Of a stretch of 64,000 nucleotides of DNA, positions 32,938 through 42,506 are shown piece after piece. Made by a program: the position numbers and the translations under genes. The stretch is from Balamuthia mandrillaris. Taxonomy: Eukaryota > Discosea > Longamoebia > Balamuthiidae. The DNA is taken from the NCBI GenBank assembly GCA_031835245.1, contig JAVKOQ010000102.1, positions 112,641-176,640 on the forward strand, in the 5' to 3' direction. The stretch's first letter is position 1, and each line of letters starts with the position of its first letter. The notes under the pieces were generated by a model. It ran no database searches, was not told the origin of the DNA, and was given only the letters and a program-made list of their open reading frames with translations.

Positions 32938-34467
32938 ATGCAAGAACAAGAAAGGACGGAGGAGTGCCAGGACGAAAGACACTCACAAGGCTGTGCTATA
33001 GAAGAACGTCTTCCGCCAGAGCTGCTGAGCCACATTTTGGGGATGCTGCCCAAGGGAATGGTGGCCATCGCTGCCCTGACCTGCAAACGATGGTTCTCTT
33101 GCAGCCCCTCTCCCCTGCGCTTGCTCTTGGACGTGGAGACGGTGTGCTGCAGAGCCACACTTCTGCGCTGGGCTCTGGAAAACGGGTGTCCCTCCCGCAC
33201 CTTCTTGTACGAGGCTGCAGCCAAGCAAGGCCAGCTCCAAATAATGAAGTGGCTGAAGGAAGAACACAGCTGCCCTTACCAGTGGGCCAGGAACTCCCAG
33301 GTGTGCAGTCATGCGGCACGAAACGGGAACCTGGAGATGCTCCAATGGGCCATGGACAATGGCTTTTATTGGGAGGCCTCAACCTTTGACGAAGCGGCGG
33401 CTGAAGGACATCTCTCCCTGCTGCAATGGGTACGAGCGCGAGGGGATTTGTGGAGCCTTAGGGCCTACGGCCGTGCCGCACAGAACGGGCACGTGGACGT
33501 GTTGAAGTACATGCTGGAGGAGCTGCCGGGGGTTCTCACGCATCTCCCTGCTGACTCCGCTCTCAAGCCCCTGTTCTGGGCCGCAAAGGCAGGCAACATG
33601 GAGGTGCTGCGGTTTCTGCGCGCAACGACACGGTGCGAGTGGGACAGGTTGACCTGCTCTGGCGCGGCCGAGGGGGGCCACTTGCAGGTGCTGCAATGGC
33701 TGCGAGAGCAAGGCTGCCCATGGGATGGGAAGACCTGCGCAGCGGCAGCAAGCAACGGACATTTGACAGTGCTGCGATGGGCGCGAGAGCAAGGCTGCCC
33801 TTGGGACGGGAGCACCTGCGTGGCGGCCGCACAAGGAGGCCATTTGGAGGTCTTGCGATGGGCGCGAGAGCATGACTGCCCTTGGGACAACGGGACCTGC
33901 AAGGCAGCAGCCCACCATGGGCACTGGCAGGTGCTGCAATGGGCTCACGAGCATGGATGCCCTTGGGATGGCTGCAACTTGCATCTGGTGGCAGCTCGGG
34001 GCCACGTGGAGGTGTTGCAATGGGCGTTGGGAAAGAGCGTTGGATGGGATGCAAACACCGTTGAGAGGGTCTTTCTGGCAGCGGCAAAAAAAGGCCAGTT
34101 GGAGGTCTTGCAATGGATTCGCCAGAGGGGCTTTGCTTGGCAGCAAAGCACCTTCTCCGCTGCCATCCGCTATCAACGCCCCCGTTTGTACGTGCTGAAG
34201 TGGATGAAGGAGAATGGGTGCCCTTGGGACGAACACACCTTTGCAACAGCAGCGAAGAGGGGCGACCTCCGCTTGATGAGGTGGTTGAAGGACCACGGGT
34301 GTCCCTGGGATGCAAACGCGTGCCATCAGGCTGCGTGCCATGGAGGATTGGCGGCCCTGACATGGTTGAGGATGAATGGATGTCCTTGGGATGACCGCAC
34401 ATTCACCCCATCTGGTCACCAAGACTGCAGTGGAGTGGGCATTGGCAAACGGATTCCCGTACAATGA
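32938..34467 (+). CDS. F-box protein with GCPWD-type ankyrin repeats (C-terminal frameshift)
   Basis: This is a probable SCF adaptor with an ankyrin-repeat recognition surface. The ATG at 32938 gives 509 residues in the frame as read. An F-box (RLPPELLSHILGMLPKGMVA, then IAALTCKRW) occupies residues about 20-48. Around fourteen repeats of 26-27 residues follow, with the consensus GCPWDxxTxxAAAxxGHLxV and a closing LxWxRExG. Each repeat is a helix-turn-helix ankyrin-like unit. Such repeats are common in amoebae, oomycetes and giant viruses. The gene is intronless and GC-rich, unlike most neighbours. After GCPWDDRTFT the frame changes to an unrelated tail. In the +1 frame a repeat-like ending (TKTAVEWALANGFPYNE) continues to a stop at 34523-34525. 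A CCCC run at about 34407-34410 is the likely site of a single-base indel. Confidence 0.85.
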   Translation: MQEQERTEECQDERHSQGCAIEERLPPELLSHILGMLPKGMVAIAALTCKRWFSCSPSPLRLLLDVETVCCRATLLRWALENGCPSRTFLYEAAAKQGQLQIMKWLKEEHSCPYQWARNSQVCSHAARNGNLEMLQWAMDNGFYWEASTFDEAAAEGHLSLLQWVRARGDLWSLRAYGRAAQNGHVDVLKYMLEELPGVLTHLPADSALKPLFWAAKAGNMEVLRFLRATTRCEWDRLTCSGAAEGGHLQVLQWLREQGCPWDGKTCAAAASNGHLTVLRWAREQGCPWDGSTCVAAAQGGHLEVLRWAREHDCPWDNGTCKAAAHHGHWQVLQWAHEHGCPWDGCNLHLVAARGHVEVLQWALGKSVGWDANTVERVFLAAAKKGQLEVLQWIRQRGFAWQQSTFSAAIRYQRPRLYVLKWMKENGCPWDEHTFATAAKRGDLRLMRWLKDHGCPWDANACHQAACHGGLAALTWLRMNGCPWDDRTFTPSGHQDCSGVGIGKRIPVQ

Positions 34468-34525
34468 AGCAGATCTGAGGGCCTGGTTGAGGAGCAATCA
34501 CGAGAAAGATAGCGAAGAGACGTGA

Positions 34526-35039
34526 GAAATGAGATGCTCCTTCAACCGTACGACCATGCTCGGTGGCTTTTTAGTCCTTGGTTTGGAACGAACTAGCAGA
34601 GGTAGCAGCAAGAAGAAGAACAAGAACAAGAAGCAGAACAAGACCAAGAATAACAAGAACAAGAAAAAACAAGAAAATGTACATGAGAACAAAGAAGAAG
34701 AAGAAGAAGAAGAAAAAACAGTAGGAGAAGAAGAAGAAGAACAAGGAGAAGCAACATAACAAGAACAAGAACAGGAGGAGAAGAAGAAGAAGAAGGAGGA
34801 GGAGGAGGAGAAAAAGAACAAGAACAAGAAGAAGCAGAAGGAGAAGAAGACGATTGTCGGCATTAAAAATTGAATTTTCGTAGCAATAATGCAGAGTTTT
34901 CGTATCCAATCAGAAAACAAATGTCAAAAAATCAAAACAAAAAAATTAAATAAATAAAAAGAAAAAGAGAGAAAGAGGAAAAAGAGGCGGAGAAGAAGGG
35001 GAGAGGAGGAGGACCTCTTGGTTTTTTTTTTTTTTGGTG
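34526..35039. repeat. Purine-rich low-complexity spacer (AAG/AAC-type)
   Basis: From about 34609 to 34855 the DNA is a degenerate array of AAGAAC, AAGAAG and GGAG units. It then becomes A-rich and again purine-rich up to the ATG at 35040. It encodes Lys/Asn/Glu or Leu/Phe frames with no family content. No gene is seen. Confidence 0.6.
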
Positions 35040-37048
35040 ATGATGGATCCTTCTTCTTCTTCCCAACTCGAAGAGTGGGACCAGCTCTACTCTGCCTTTG
35101 GTGCGGACGACCCCGAAGAGGAGAGCGCCTCCTCCTTCTCCTTTGTCGACAATAATCACCCGCAATCATCATCGAGCATTTCTCGCTCTGCCTCTCCTTC
35201 TCTTGCTGCTTCCGCTTCTCTCTTTCTTTCTGCGTCTGCTTCTTCCGTTTTTGACGAGTCCGACCAAGAAGCAGAAGAATTGGACAGCGCGACCTCCTCC
35301 TTCTCCTCCACCCTGGAGAGCCAGGTGGCCAGCCTGGTGGAGGCGCTCGCCTACGCCCAGACCCGAGCCCGTCAGGCCGAGAAGCTGGTGGAGGACTACG
35401 ACGCGCGCCTCCATGCCGCCGTGCTGCGAGCCCTTCGCTGGGCGGACCGCTGCAGGGCGGAGCTGAGGAGGGCCAGGAGCGAGATGCAGAGCCTTCAAGG
35501 ACGGCTGCGGCAGCTCCGTTCTACCGCAACGACCACAACGGCAAGAAGTGCAGAGGAGAGGGCTACTGGAGTTTTGGTGGAATCGAATTCTTCCCCTTCT
35601 TCTCCGCTTTCTTGTTCTTCTTCTTCTGCTACTTCTTCTTCGTCTTCTTCTCCTTCTTCTTCTTTCTTGTCTTCGTCTCCTTCTTCATCGTTTTCGTTTT
35701 GTGTGACGACATTGGCGGCCAGGATGGAACAGGTCTCACGACAGGTGCAAGCCCTGGAGAGGGAGTACGAGAGCCGACGCACGCTTCTTCGTCAGCTGGA
35801 GCTCTTTATAGGCCCTATACTTTTTTGGAGACAAAACAACAATAACGAGAGTAACAGCAACAACGTTTTGATTGGAGGGACTATGGCGCCGACTGCGATA
35901 GATGCTAGTTCGTTGCAGGAACGTTTGAAGCAGCTGATAGTTGAGATGGAAGCTCAAAATGGCGTACGTTTGTTTGCTAGTTTTCTCTGTTTTTATCTTC
36001 TCTCTCTCGCTCTCGCTCTCGCTCTCGCTCTCTTCACTTTCTCCTTTTTACTCGTGTCTCATCACTATTTGGTATTTATTCTCTTTGTTAAACTGATCTT
36101 TGTTTTCCACAACAATAAATCAACAGGAAGGTCTTTTTGAAGCAATTGCAAAACGGCTGTTGCTTTCTTATACATCCGATTCCGAAGAAGAGAATGAGGA
36201 AGACGAAGAATCTGAAGAAGGGACAACAAGACAACGCAGAAGACGACGACGAACACGAACAAGAAGCTTACGACGAGGAACAACCGAAACATCAAAAGGA
36301 AAAGAAAAAGGTGTAAACGACGAAGAAGAAGAACACGAAGAAGAACAAGAAGAATATGAAGATGAACCAGAAGAAGAAGAACTTCAACAACTTCATCGCC
36401 TCATCCAAACGTTGAAAGAGCAGTTGCTGCGCCTGGAGAGCCGCTCTCACGAGGCAGAAGGCCGACACTCCGAGTTGGAGGCGCAGTTGGAGGAGACGAT
36501 GACTTTGTTGCGACAGGAAAGGGAGAGAAGATTCGCTGCGGAGAGAAGAGTGAGAGAATTGGAAGTGGAGCTACAGCAACAACAGCGACAACAACAACAG
36601 CAATTGGTTGGAGTGAATGGAAGTAATAGCGTGAAGGCGAAGAAGCGAGCGACGTTGGCACAGTATTATGCCGATGTTTGTGCTGCTTATGGTTTACATG
36701 GTATGATCTCTCTTTCTCTTCTTTTTTTTTTCCTTGTTCTCTATTCCACTTTCTCTCTCTGTCTCTCTCTCTCTCTCTCTGTTTTTTCTCTCTGTTTCTC
36801 TCTGTCTCTCCGTCCCTCTCTGTTTCTTTCTCTCTCTCTCTCTCTCTTGGACTGTGTACCTTGCTCTCTTTCGGTTTCGTTTTTTTGTAACGACGTCGCC
36901 ACAAAAACAAAAAACAGACATCGATGAGAGGATAGTAGGCATGCATCGAGCGATGAACAACGTGATGTCATGGTTGATGGCCCTCTGCGAGAGCGTCGTC
37001 TCCAAAGCGTCCACAAAGTTCTTTCCGTTGTCCGATTCCCCTCCTTGA
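35040..37048 (+). CDS. Coiled-coil protein of unknown function
   Basis: Three exons (about 35040-35963, 36127-36700 and 36918-37048) encode about 540 residues. The N-terminal 80 residues are acidic and Ser-rich. Long coiled-coil segments follow: EDYDARLHAAVLRALRWADR continuing to MQSLQGRLRQL, then RMEQVSRQVQALEREY, then QQLHRLIQTLKEQLLRLESR continuing to an RRVRELEVELQQQQ tail. They are separated by Ser-rich, Arg-rich ([14 protein letters not shown]) and acidic linkers. The last exon encodes a short conserved-looking helix (IDERIVGMHRAMNNVMSWLM). I do not recognise the family. A structural or tethering role is possible but only inferred from the coiled coils. The ATG at 35040 is the first in frame; codons upstream of it are a non-ATG extension. 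A purine-rich stretch precedes the gene. Confidence 0.7.
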
Positions 37049-37126
37049 ATGTTTGTTTTTTGTTTTATTTGTTGATATCTTCCTGTTGTTGATGATTATT
37101 GTAAATACCTTGTACATGCCTGTTCA

Positions 37127-39815
37127 TTATTCTTCTTTATCGGCAGAGCCGTCCATTATCATTCTTGCGGATGGATCGTCGTTGATATTGTTGTTGTTTT
37201 CGGCGATAATTGCTCGCTCCACCGCATCCAGGAACTGCGCCAAAGTTGCTGTCGATTGCTGAATATCACAAATATTTTAATAACAAAAAAAGAATGGAAG
37301 AAGGAGTAAAAGAAGCAGAAGAAGAAGCAAGAAGAAGAAGTAAAAGAAGAACAAGAAGAAGAAAAGGAGGAAAAAGTTTAACCTGAACGTACAAAGCAAG
37401 CGCAACAAACTGTTTGAAAAAAATAAATAAAGGGGAGGAAGATTTTAAATGAATGAATGGGACCTCGAAGCAGAAAAGAGAGACTTACAGGAAGTTTACG
37501 CAAGGAACGTCCGCTCACGCCTTCGCACAAAGAGGCAATTCGTAACAAATGTAAACTGCTCTTTGTCAATTTGTTTTCTTCCTCTTCTGTTGTTTTTTTT
37601 AAAGAATTACCAAAACTGAATGAAGAGTAAACTGAAAAGCAAACAAAAGGTACGTTTGAAAAGCAGAACCGAGTGATAATCCAATAAAACTTGCTGATGA
37701 ATAAAAAGATAGAAGAAAGCAAAAAAAACGAATGCAGAAAAGAAAATAAACAGGTTAGTATTTGCTCATTCTTTCACGAAAGCGAAGAAAGAGGGCAACT
37801 GTACTCGAGGAGAAATGATGCTAACTCTCATCAATTCTTCGGCAGCCGACTTGAGAAGGTTATAACGACAACGAACGCCCGGCAGCCCTATATACTGCTT
37901 CACATCTGCCCTATCCAGAAATGCCTTTCGAACACAAACAGTTAACAAATGGTATAAAAACTCAAAAAAAAACGTTAATATCACGTACATCGTCCAAAGC
38001 ATTGCTAACGTTCGAAGTGGTCAACACAACAATGTTCCTCAAATGCTTGATGCGATCGATTTGGGTGAGCAAAGCGTTGACGACGCGAACAGCGTCCGAA
38101 GGCTCATTCCCGGCGATGGCTCTGCTTCTCGCTGCTGTCAAGCTTTCGACTTCGTCAATGAGAAGGCAGACAAAGGCTTCGTTGTTGGCTTCCGTAACGT
38201 CGCGAATCTTTTCAAAGAGTTGCAGTACCATTTTGCCACTTTCGGAAAACCATTTGGAAAATAGACTGAAGAATTGTTAATGGGTTTTTGGATGTGCAGA
38301 AGAGAAAAAAAAAGCAAAGAGAGAAGCGAAAAGTCACCTATGGGCATTCAATTCGATCAAAAGGCCATAGTCATAGCGATGCTGTAATCGAATGGCGATC
38401 TTCTGGGCGAGGGCCTTGCACAGTGACGTTTTACCTGTTCCTGGTGGCCTTGAAATGTGGCTGTAAATAACGAAATGAAAAAAAGAGAACTATAGTTTCA
38501 CGTTCATACCCTAGAATGTATGTGTAAGCACATTTTAGATACAGAGAGAGACGAGAGAGAGAGAGAGAGAGAGTTTGTAACCATAGAGCAATACGATCCT
38601 GTTGTTATGGAAGAACGCAAAGAAAGGACATCAGCAAACGATAGAAATTTAAGCACGAAGCAAAACAAAAGTAATAATACCGATTCCACGAAATAAGTTG
38701 GGTATTGACTGCTTTATCCGCAAATAATAAGCCTTTATCACAGAAACAATAGCATTAGAATGGTGTCGTACACTTGAAGGAAAAGGGTTGCACCTGTCTC
38801 GATATAACTCAACAATCGTCCTTTGATTCCGTCGTCAAAGACGAGACTGCGTGAGAGCACACAATATGCATGTGAGTATGTTCAAAGAGCAAAGGCGAGC
38901 TATGGCTATACCTTTCCCACATCCTATCAAAGTCGCGACAAGGAAGGATCCTGGTTTTGTTTTTAAAAGACGATAAACTTGTTTTCAAAGACGCAAGAGC
39001 AGGTAAGATGTTACCATTGTTGATAACGAGAGGTAGCATCTTCATGTGCTCCATGGTTGTCGACGTCCTCAGCCTCGTTTCCGCCGTCCTGAAGATGAAA
39101 GAGATGGAAACGCACTCCTCTTGGATCTAATCCTGACAAACTTAGCGGTCTCGTGATCTCTGCCAGAACCGGAAAACTGTAAGACGCAGAAGAAGAAATG
39201 CAGAACGAGAAGGAAAAGCAGAACGTGAAGAAGAAGAAGAAGAAGAACAAGAACAAGAACATGAAGAAGAAGAACAAGAACAAGAACATGAAGAAGAGCA
39301 ACTAACCAAATGAACTGCATATGGCTATATATTCAACGTTGGAAGATAGGAAGCCATCCTCCGAGAAATCCACCATAAGACACCCGCTTCCATCCGTTAT
39401 GAAGGTAGTTGGCAACGAAGCAACAGGCGGCATGGGAGAAGCTGAAGAAGGGGCCATACCGTTCTCATACAATATAATACCTCTGAACAGGACAAAACGA
39501 CAACAGAGAGACATGCAAAATAATGAAGCACAAGACAGAGAAGAGCAGAGAGAGAGAGAGAGATAGAGAGAAAGACAGAGAGAGTACTTTTGTTGAAGGA
39601 GATGCACTACTCGGTGGTAGACTTTCTTCTTCGTTTGAACGCCAGCTGCTGACAAGCAAACCTCAACTGATGTGCGAACAAGAAGAACCATAGGTAAGAC
39701 GAAACAAGATCCATTGCATGAAAAAAAAAACAAGGAGCAAGGCACCATCCACAAGACAGCTCCTCGAGCTCTCCGCAGAGACTATGAACCGCTCCGTCAT
39801 GGTATCGTCCATCAT
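37127..39815 (-). CDS. PCH2/TRIP13-type AAA+ ATPase
   Basis: PCH2/TRIP13 remodels HORMA-domain proteins in the spindle checkpoint and meiosis. Many short exons cover about 430 residues, the usual length. The N-terminal substrate-binding domain starts at 39815 or 39812 ([20 protein letters not shown]) and includes [20 protein letters not shown]. Conserved landmarks follow: [57 protein letters not shown] (Walker A) and LIELNAH. Further on are [34 protein letters not shown] (Walker B), [31 protein letters not shown] and [13 protein letters not shown]. The sensor 2 region is [11 protein letters not shown]. The final exon ends ADKEE. At the intron just before Walker A (38448-38452) the visible AG acceptor leaves the frame one base short; see findings. 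Otherwise the gene looks intact. Confidence 0.88.
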
Positions 39816-40020
39816 CCTCTTCTCCTCCTCCTCCTCCTTCGCGTGCCTCTTCTGCTTTCGCTCCGCTCCGGTTTGCTTTCGTCTGCTTTCGTTAACCAAA
39901 AAAAAAAAGTAGCGGAACCCCAAAAATGAATGAATGAATGAATGAAAAAGAGTAGCAGCAGATGGATGGATGGAAAAATATGTTATAAAAAACGTAGCGG
40001 AACCCCAAAAAAAATGAAAT

Positions 40021-40068
<48 letters not shown>

Positions 40069-40590
40069 AGAAAAAGAGTAGCGATGGATAAACAAATAAA
40101 TAATGAATAAAATAAAAAATAAAACAAAAAAATAAAAAATAAAAAATAAAAAATAAAAATTAAAAATTAAAAAATTAAACAAAAAAAAATTAAAAATAAA
40201 ACAAAAAAATAAAAAATAAAAAATAAAAAATAAAAAATAAAAAATAAAAAATAAAAAATAAAAAAACGAATAGCAGAACAAAAAAAAAAGAGATATAAAG
40301 AAAGAACGAGAGAGAAACAACAATAAAGAAGGAAGGAAAGAAAGAAACAAAAACAAAGAAACAAAGAAAGAAAACGACAAGAAAGAAAGAGAGAAAGAGG
40401 GTAGTGAAGGAAAAAAACAAAAACAAAAACATAAAACAGTAAAAACGAAAATAAAAAATACAAAATGTATAAACATAAAAAAAGACCAAGACGTTTAAAA
40501 AAAAGAGATTTAGTTGCAACAAAGGGAAGAAGACAGAGGAGACAGACGGAAATAAAAAAGGGCATCCTGTTCTCATGTGCCGTCGTGAGT
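39816..40590. repeat. Low-complexity A-rich intergenic region
   Basis: This region contains GAAT repeats (about 39927-39945) and an AG tract (40022-40063, CT on the PCH2 sense strand). An AAAAATAAAAAATAAA array runs from about 40100 to 40262, followed by AAAG-rich DNA to about 40520. A phrase of roughly 13 bp, GTAGCGGAACCCC, occurs twice (about 39908 and 39994), each followed by an A-rich run. It holds the PCH2 promoter and the 3' flank of the phosphatase-like gene. No gene is seen. Confidence 0.7.
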
Positions 40591-41482
40591 TTACCACGGG
40601 ATGTTGCTTCTTCGTTTCTAACGTTGCCCAAAAAAACACGTGAGAAAAAGAAGAGAACGAATGAAGAGAAGAGGACTACGGAGAGACCGAGAAAGGGAGA
40701 ACAGAGAGAACGAAGAAGAGCAGAGGAGAGAGGACGCCTTTGTTACCCATCTTCCCGAAGGTCCCAGCTCCAAGGCCAATGCATCCAAGTCCCTGGAATC
40801 ATCCCACTGCGCATCCGAGATATCCACATCGACCCATCCATCTCCACTCGCTTCTTTCTCTTCTTGAAAACTATCGTTATTACTGCTGTCGATGCTGCTG
40901 TCATCATCATGAGTGTTGTTGTTGTCTCTTCTTAGGGTATCTGCCGGAATAGGTGACATAGGTGAGCTGGAACGAGGGGGAGAAAGGAGAGATGTTTCAT
41001 GTTCCACAGGCCTTTGGAAAGAAGAAGAAGGACCTTCCCATGAAACCCGAAGGTCAGGGGATCGTTGCTGATGTTGTTGCCTTTGTTGATGAAGTTGCTC
41101 TTCTTCAAAAGCAGAAGAAGACATGAAAGACGAAGAAGGAGCAGTTTCATTGCTGTCGGTTGGATCACTCTCGTTCGTTGTTGTGACAGTTATCGTTGTT
41201 GATGTGGTTATAATCGTTCCTCCATCTACGTTATATGGTTGTTGATGTGCTTCTCCTCCAGCAACATTGTGATTGTTGTTGTTGTCTTTTAAGAGCCGAA
41301 GTCTCATGCTGGGATGGCGCACGTTGCGCCGTCCTTGCCAGAGCCAATGAGGAATAACCGGAGGCACTTTGATCTCCGTCTTGAAGGTCTCCACGAACTC
41401 GGATTCGATAGACGAGATGGAATTGCCTCTCGTGAACCTTTAAAAAAAAACTAGTTTTTAAGAAAGAGACTTTCTTCCCTTC

Positions 41483-41525
<43 letters not shown>

Positions 41526-41732
41526 CTTCTCTCTCTCTTCTCATTCATCGTGTTTGCTTCTCGTTGTGCCGTACCGTGTGAACTCGGTGAAGGTCACGGA
41601 AAGGTTCCAGTTTTGGAGTTTACGAAGGCACATGACGACCACACCGGTGACATTAGCGCCATCGAAGCCGTGAATGTAGACCGGTAGGTTGCGCGGATCT
41701 ATTAACGTCTTTTGAAGAGAGAGGTACCGAGA

Positions 41733-41769
<37 letters not shown>

Positions 41770-42193
41770 AGAAGGCAAATGGTCGGTTATCATGAAAAAA
41801 AAAGGAGCAATGGAACGCAACAGCTATGTCGCTACCTCTAAAATTTCTGTGACGAGTTTGGGGGGAGTGTTGATCTCATCTTTGGAGCGACCCACGCGGT
41901 GGTGAATGTGTCGGATGTGTTGTTCTTGACAGAAACGACTGATCTCTTCGCTCTCCTCTTTGATGAGGGAGATGAGAGTTCTCAACTTCAGCCTGAAAAA
42001 CAGGAGAGGAGGTGTTACGACATGATTTACAAGACACAACGTCAACGAAAAAAACAGAAAACAACGCGAATGGTGAGATGGATTAAAACCTCTTGAGAAA
42101 ACGCATGTTGCGTTTGGTGGGATAGGCCCCTCTGTAAACGCCCTCCTCCACTATGGAAAATCGAAAGGGAGGGATGAGCTTCTGATCTTTCAT
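40591..42193 (-). CDS. Atypical dual-specificity phosphatase family member, predicted catalytically dead
   Basis: The protein resembles the plant/fungal atypical DSP (Siw14/OCA) family. The N-terminus LIPPFRFSIVEEGVYRGAYP and TKRNMRFLKRLKLRTLISLI is the family signature. The next exons give a helical region and TLIDPRNLPVYIHGFDGANV followed by TGVVVMCLRKLQNW. In active members the P-loop reads HCxxxxxR; here it is HGFDGANV. Both the nucleophilic Cys and the phosphate-binding Arg are missing. A C-terminal exon of about 250 residues, rich in Asn, Ser and Gln, follows. The last exon is short and ends near 40591 (GRWKRRSNIPW in my splice reading). Exons are approximately 42090-42193, 41835-41995, 41580-41710, 40755-41440 and 40591-40611. 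A regulatory or binding role, for example toward inositol pyrophosphates, is conceivable but unsupported. Confidence 0.75.
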
Positions 42194-42425
42194 CTCTTGT
42201 TTTTTTTTGCTATCGATAAGAATTTTTGGAATGCCGAGAATTAAAAGCATGCGCATTCCACAACCCTAAACAAAGCAAAAATGTGTGTAACATTTTACGA
42301 GAAAAGGAATGTTTGGGAATTTCCGTTCCCATAAGTTTTCATGTCGACATGAGTGGCTAGTTTCCCGCCAATTTTTCCGTCTCGTTGCGCTGGCCGTTGA
42401 TGTAGGGACAAAACAGAGACGAGAC

Positions 42426-42475
<50 letters not shown>

Positions 42476-42506
42476 GCGATCCCAAGCCCACAACAAAAAA
42501 AAAAGC
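42194..42506. promoter_or_regulatory. Divergent promoter between phosphatase-like and CDC6 genes
   Basis: The 313-bp divergent spacer carries the palindrome ATGTCGACAT at 42341-42350, 159 bp upstream of the CDC6 ATG and 148 bp from the other ATG. A (GA)n tract at about 42430-42471 sits in the probable CDC6 leader. This is one of the few AG-type tracts on the sense strand of a gene, but it is not in an intron. Confidence 0.55.

Noticed and set aside
33379-34497. Minus-strand open frames of up to 372 codons opposite the F-box/ankyrin gene
   Set aside because: They mirror the ankyrin repeat unit (Pro, Ser and Arg-rich periodic translation) and have no independent homology.
32938-34525. An integrated giant-virus segment around the GCPWD gene
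   Set aside because: Only one gene has this character and both flanks are ordinary host genes with introns, so a larger viral insertion is not supported.
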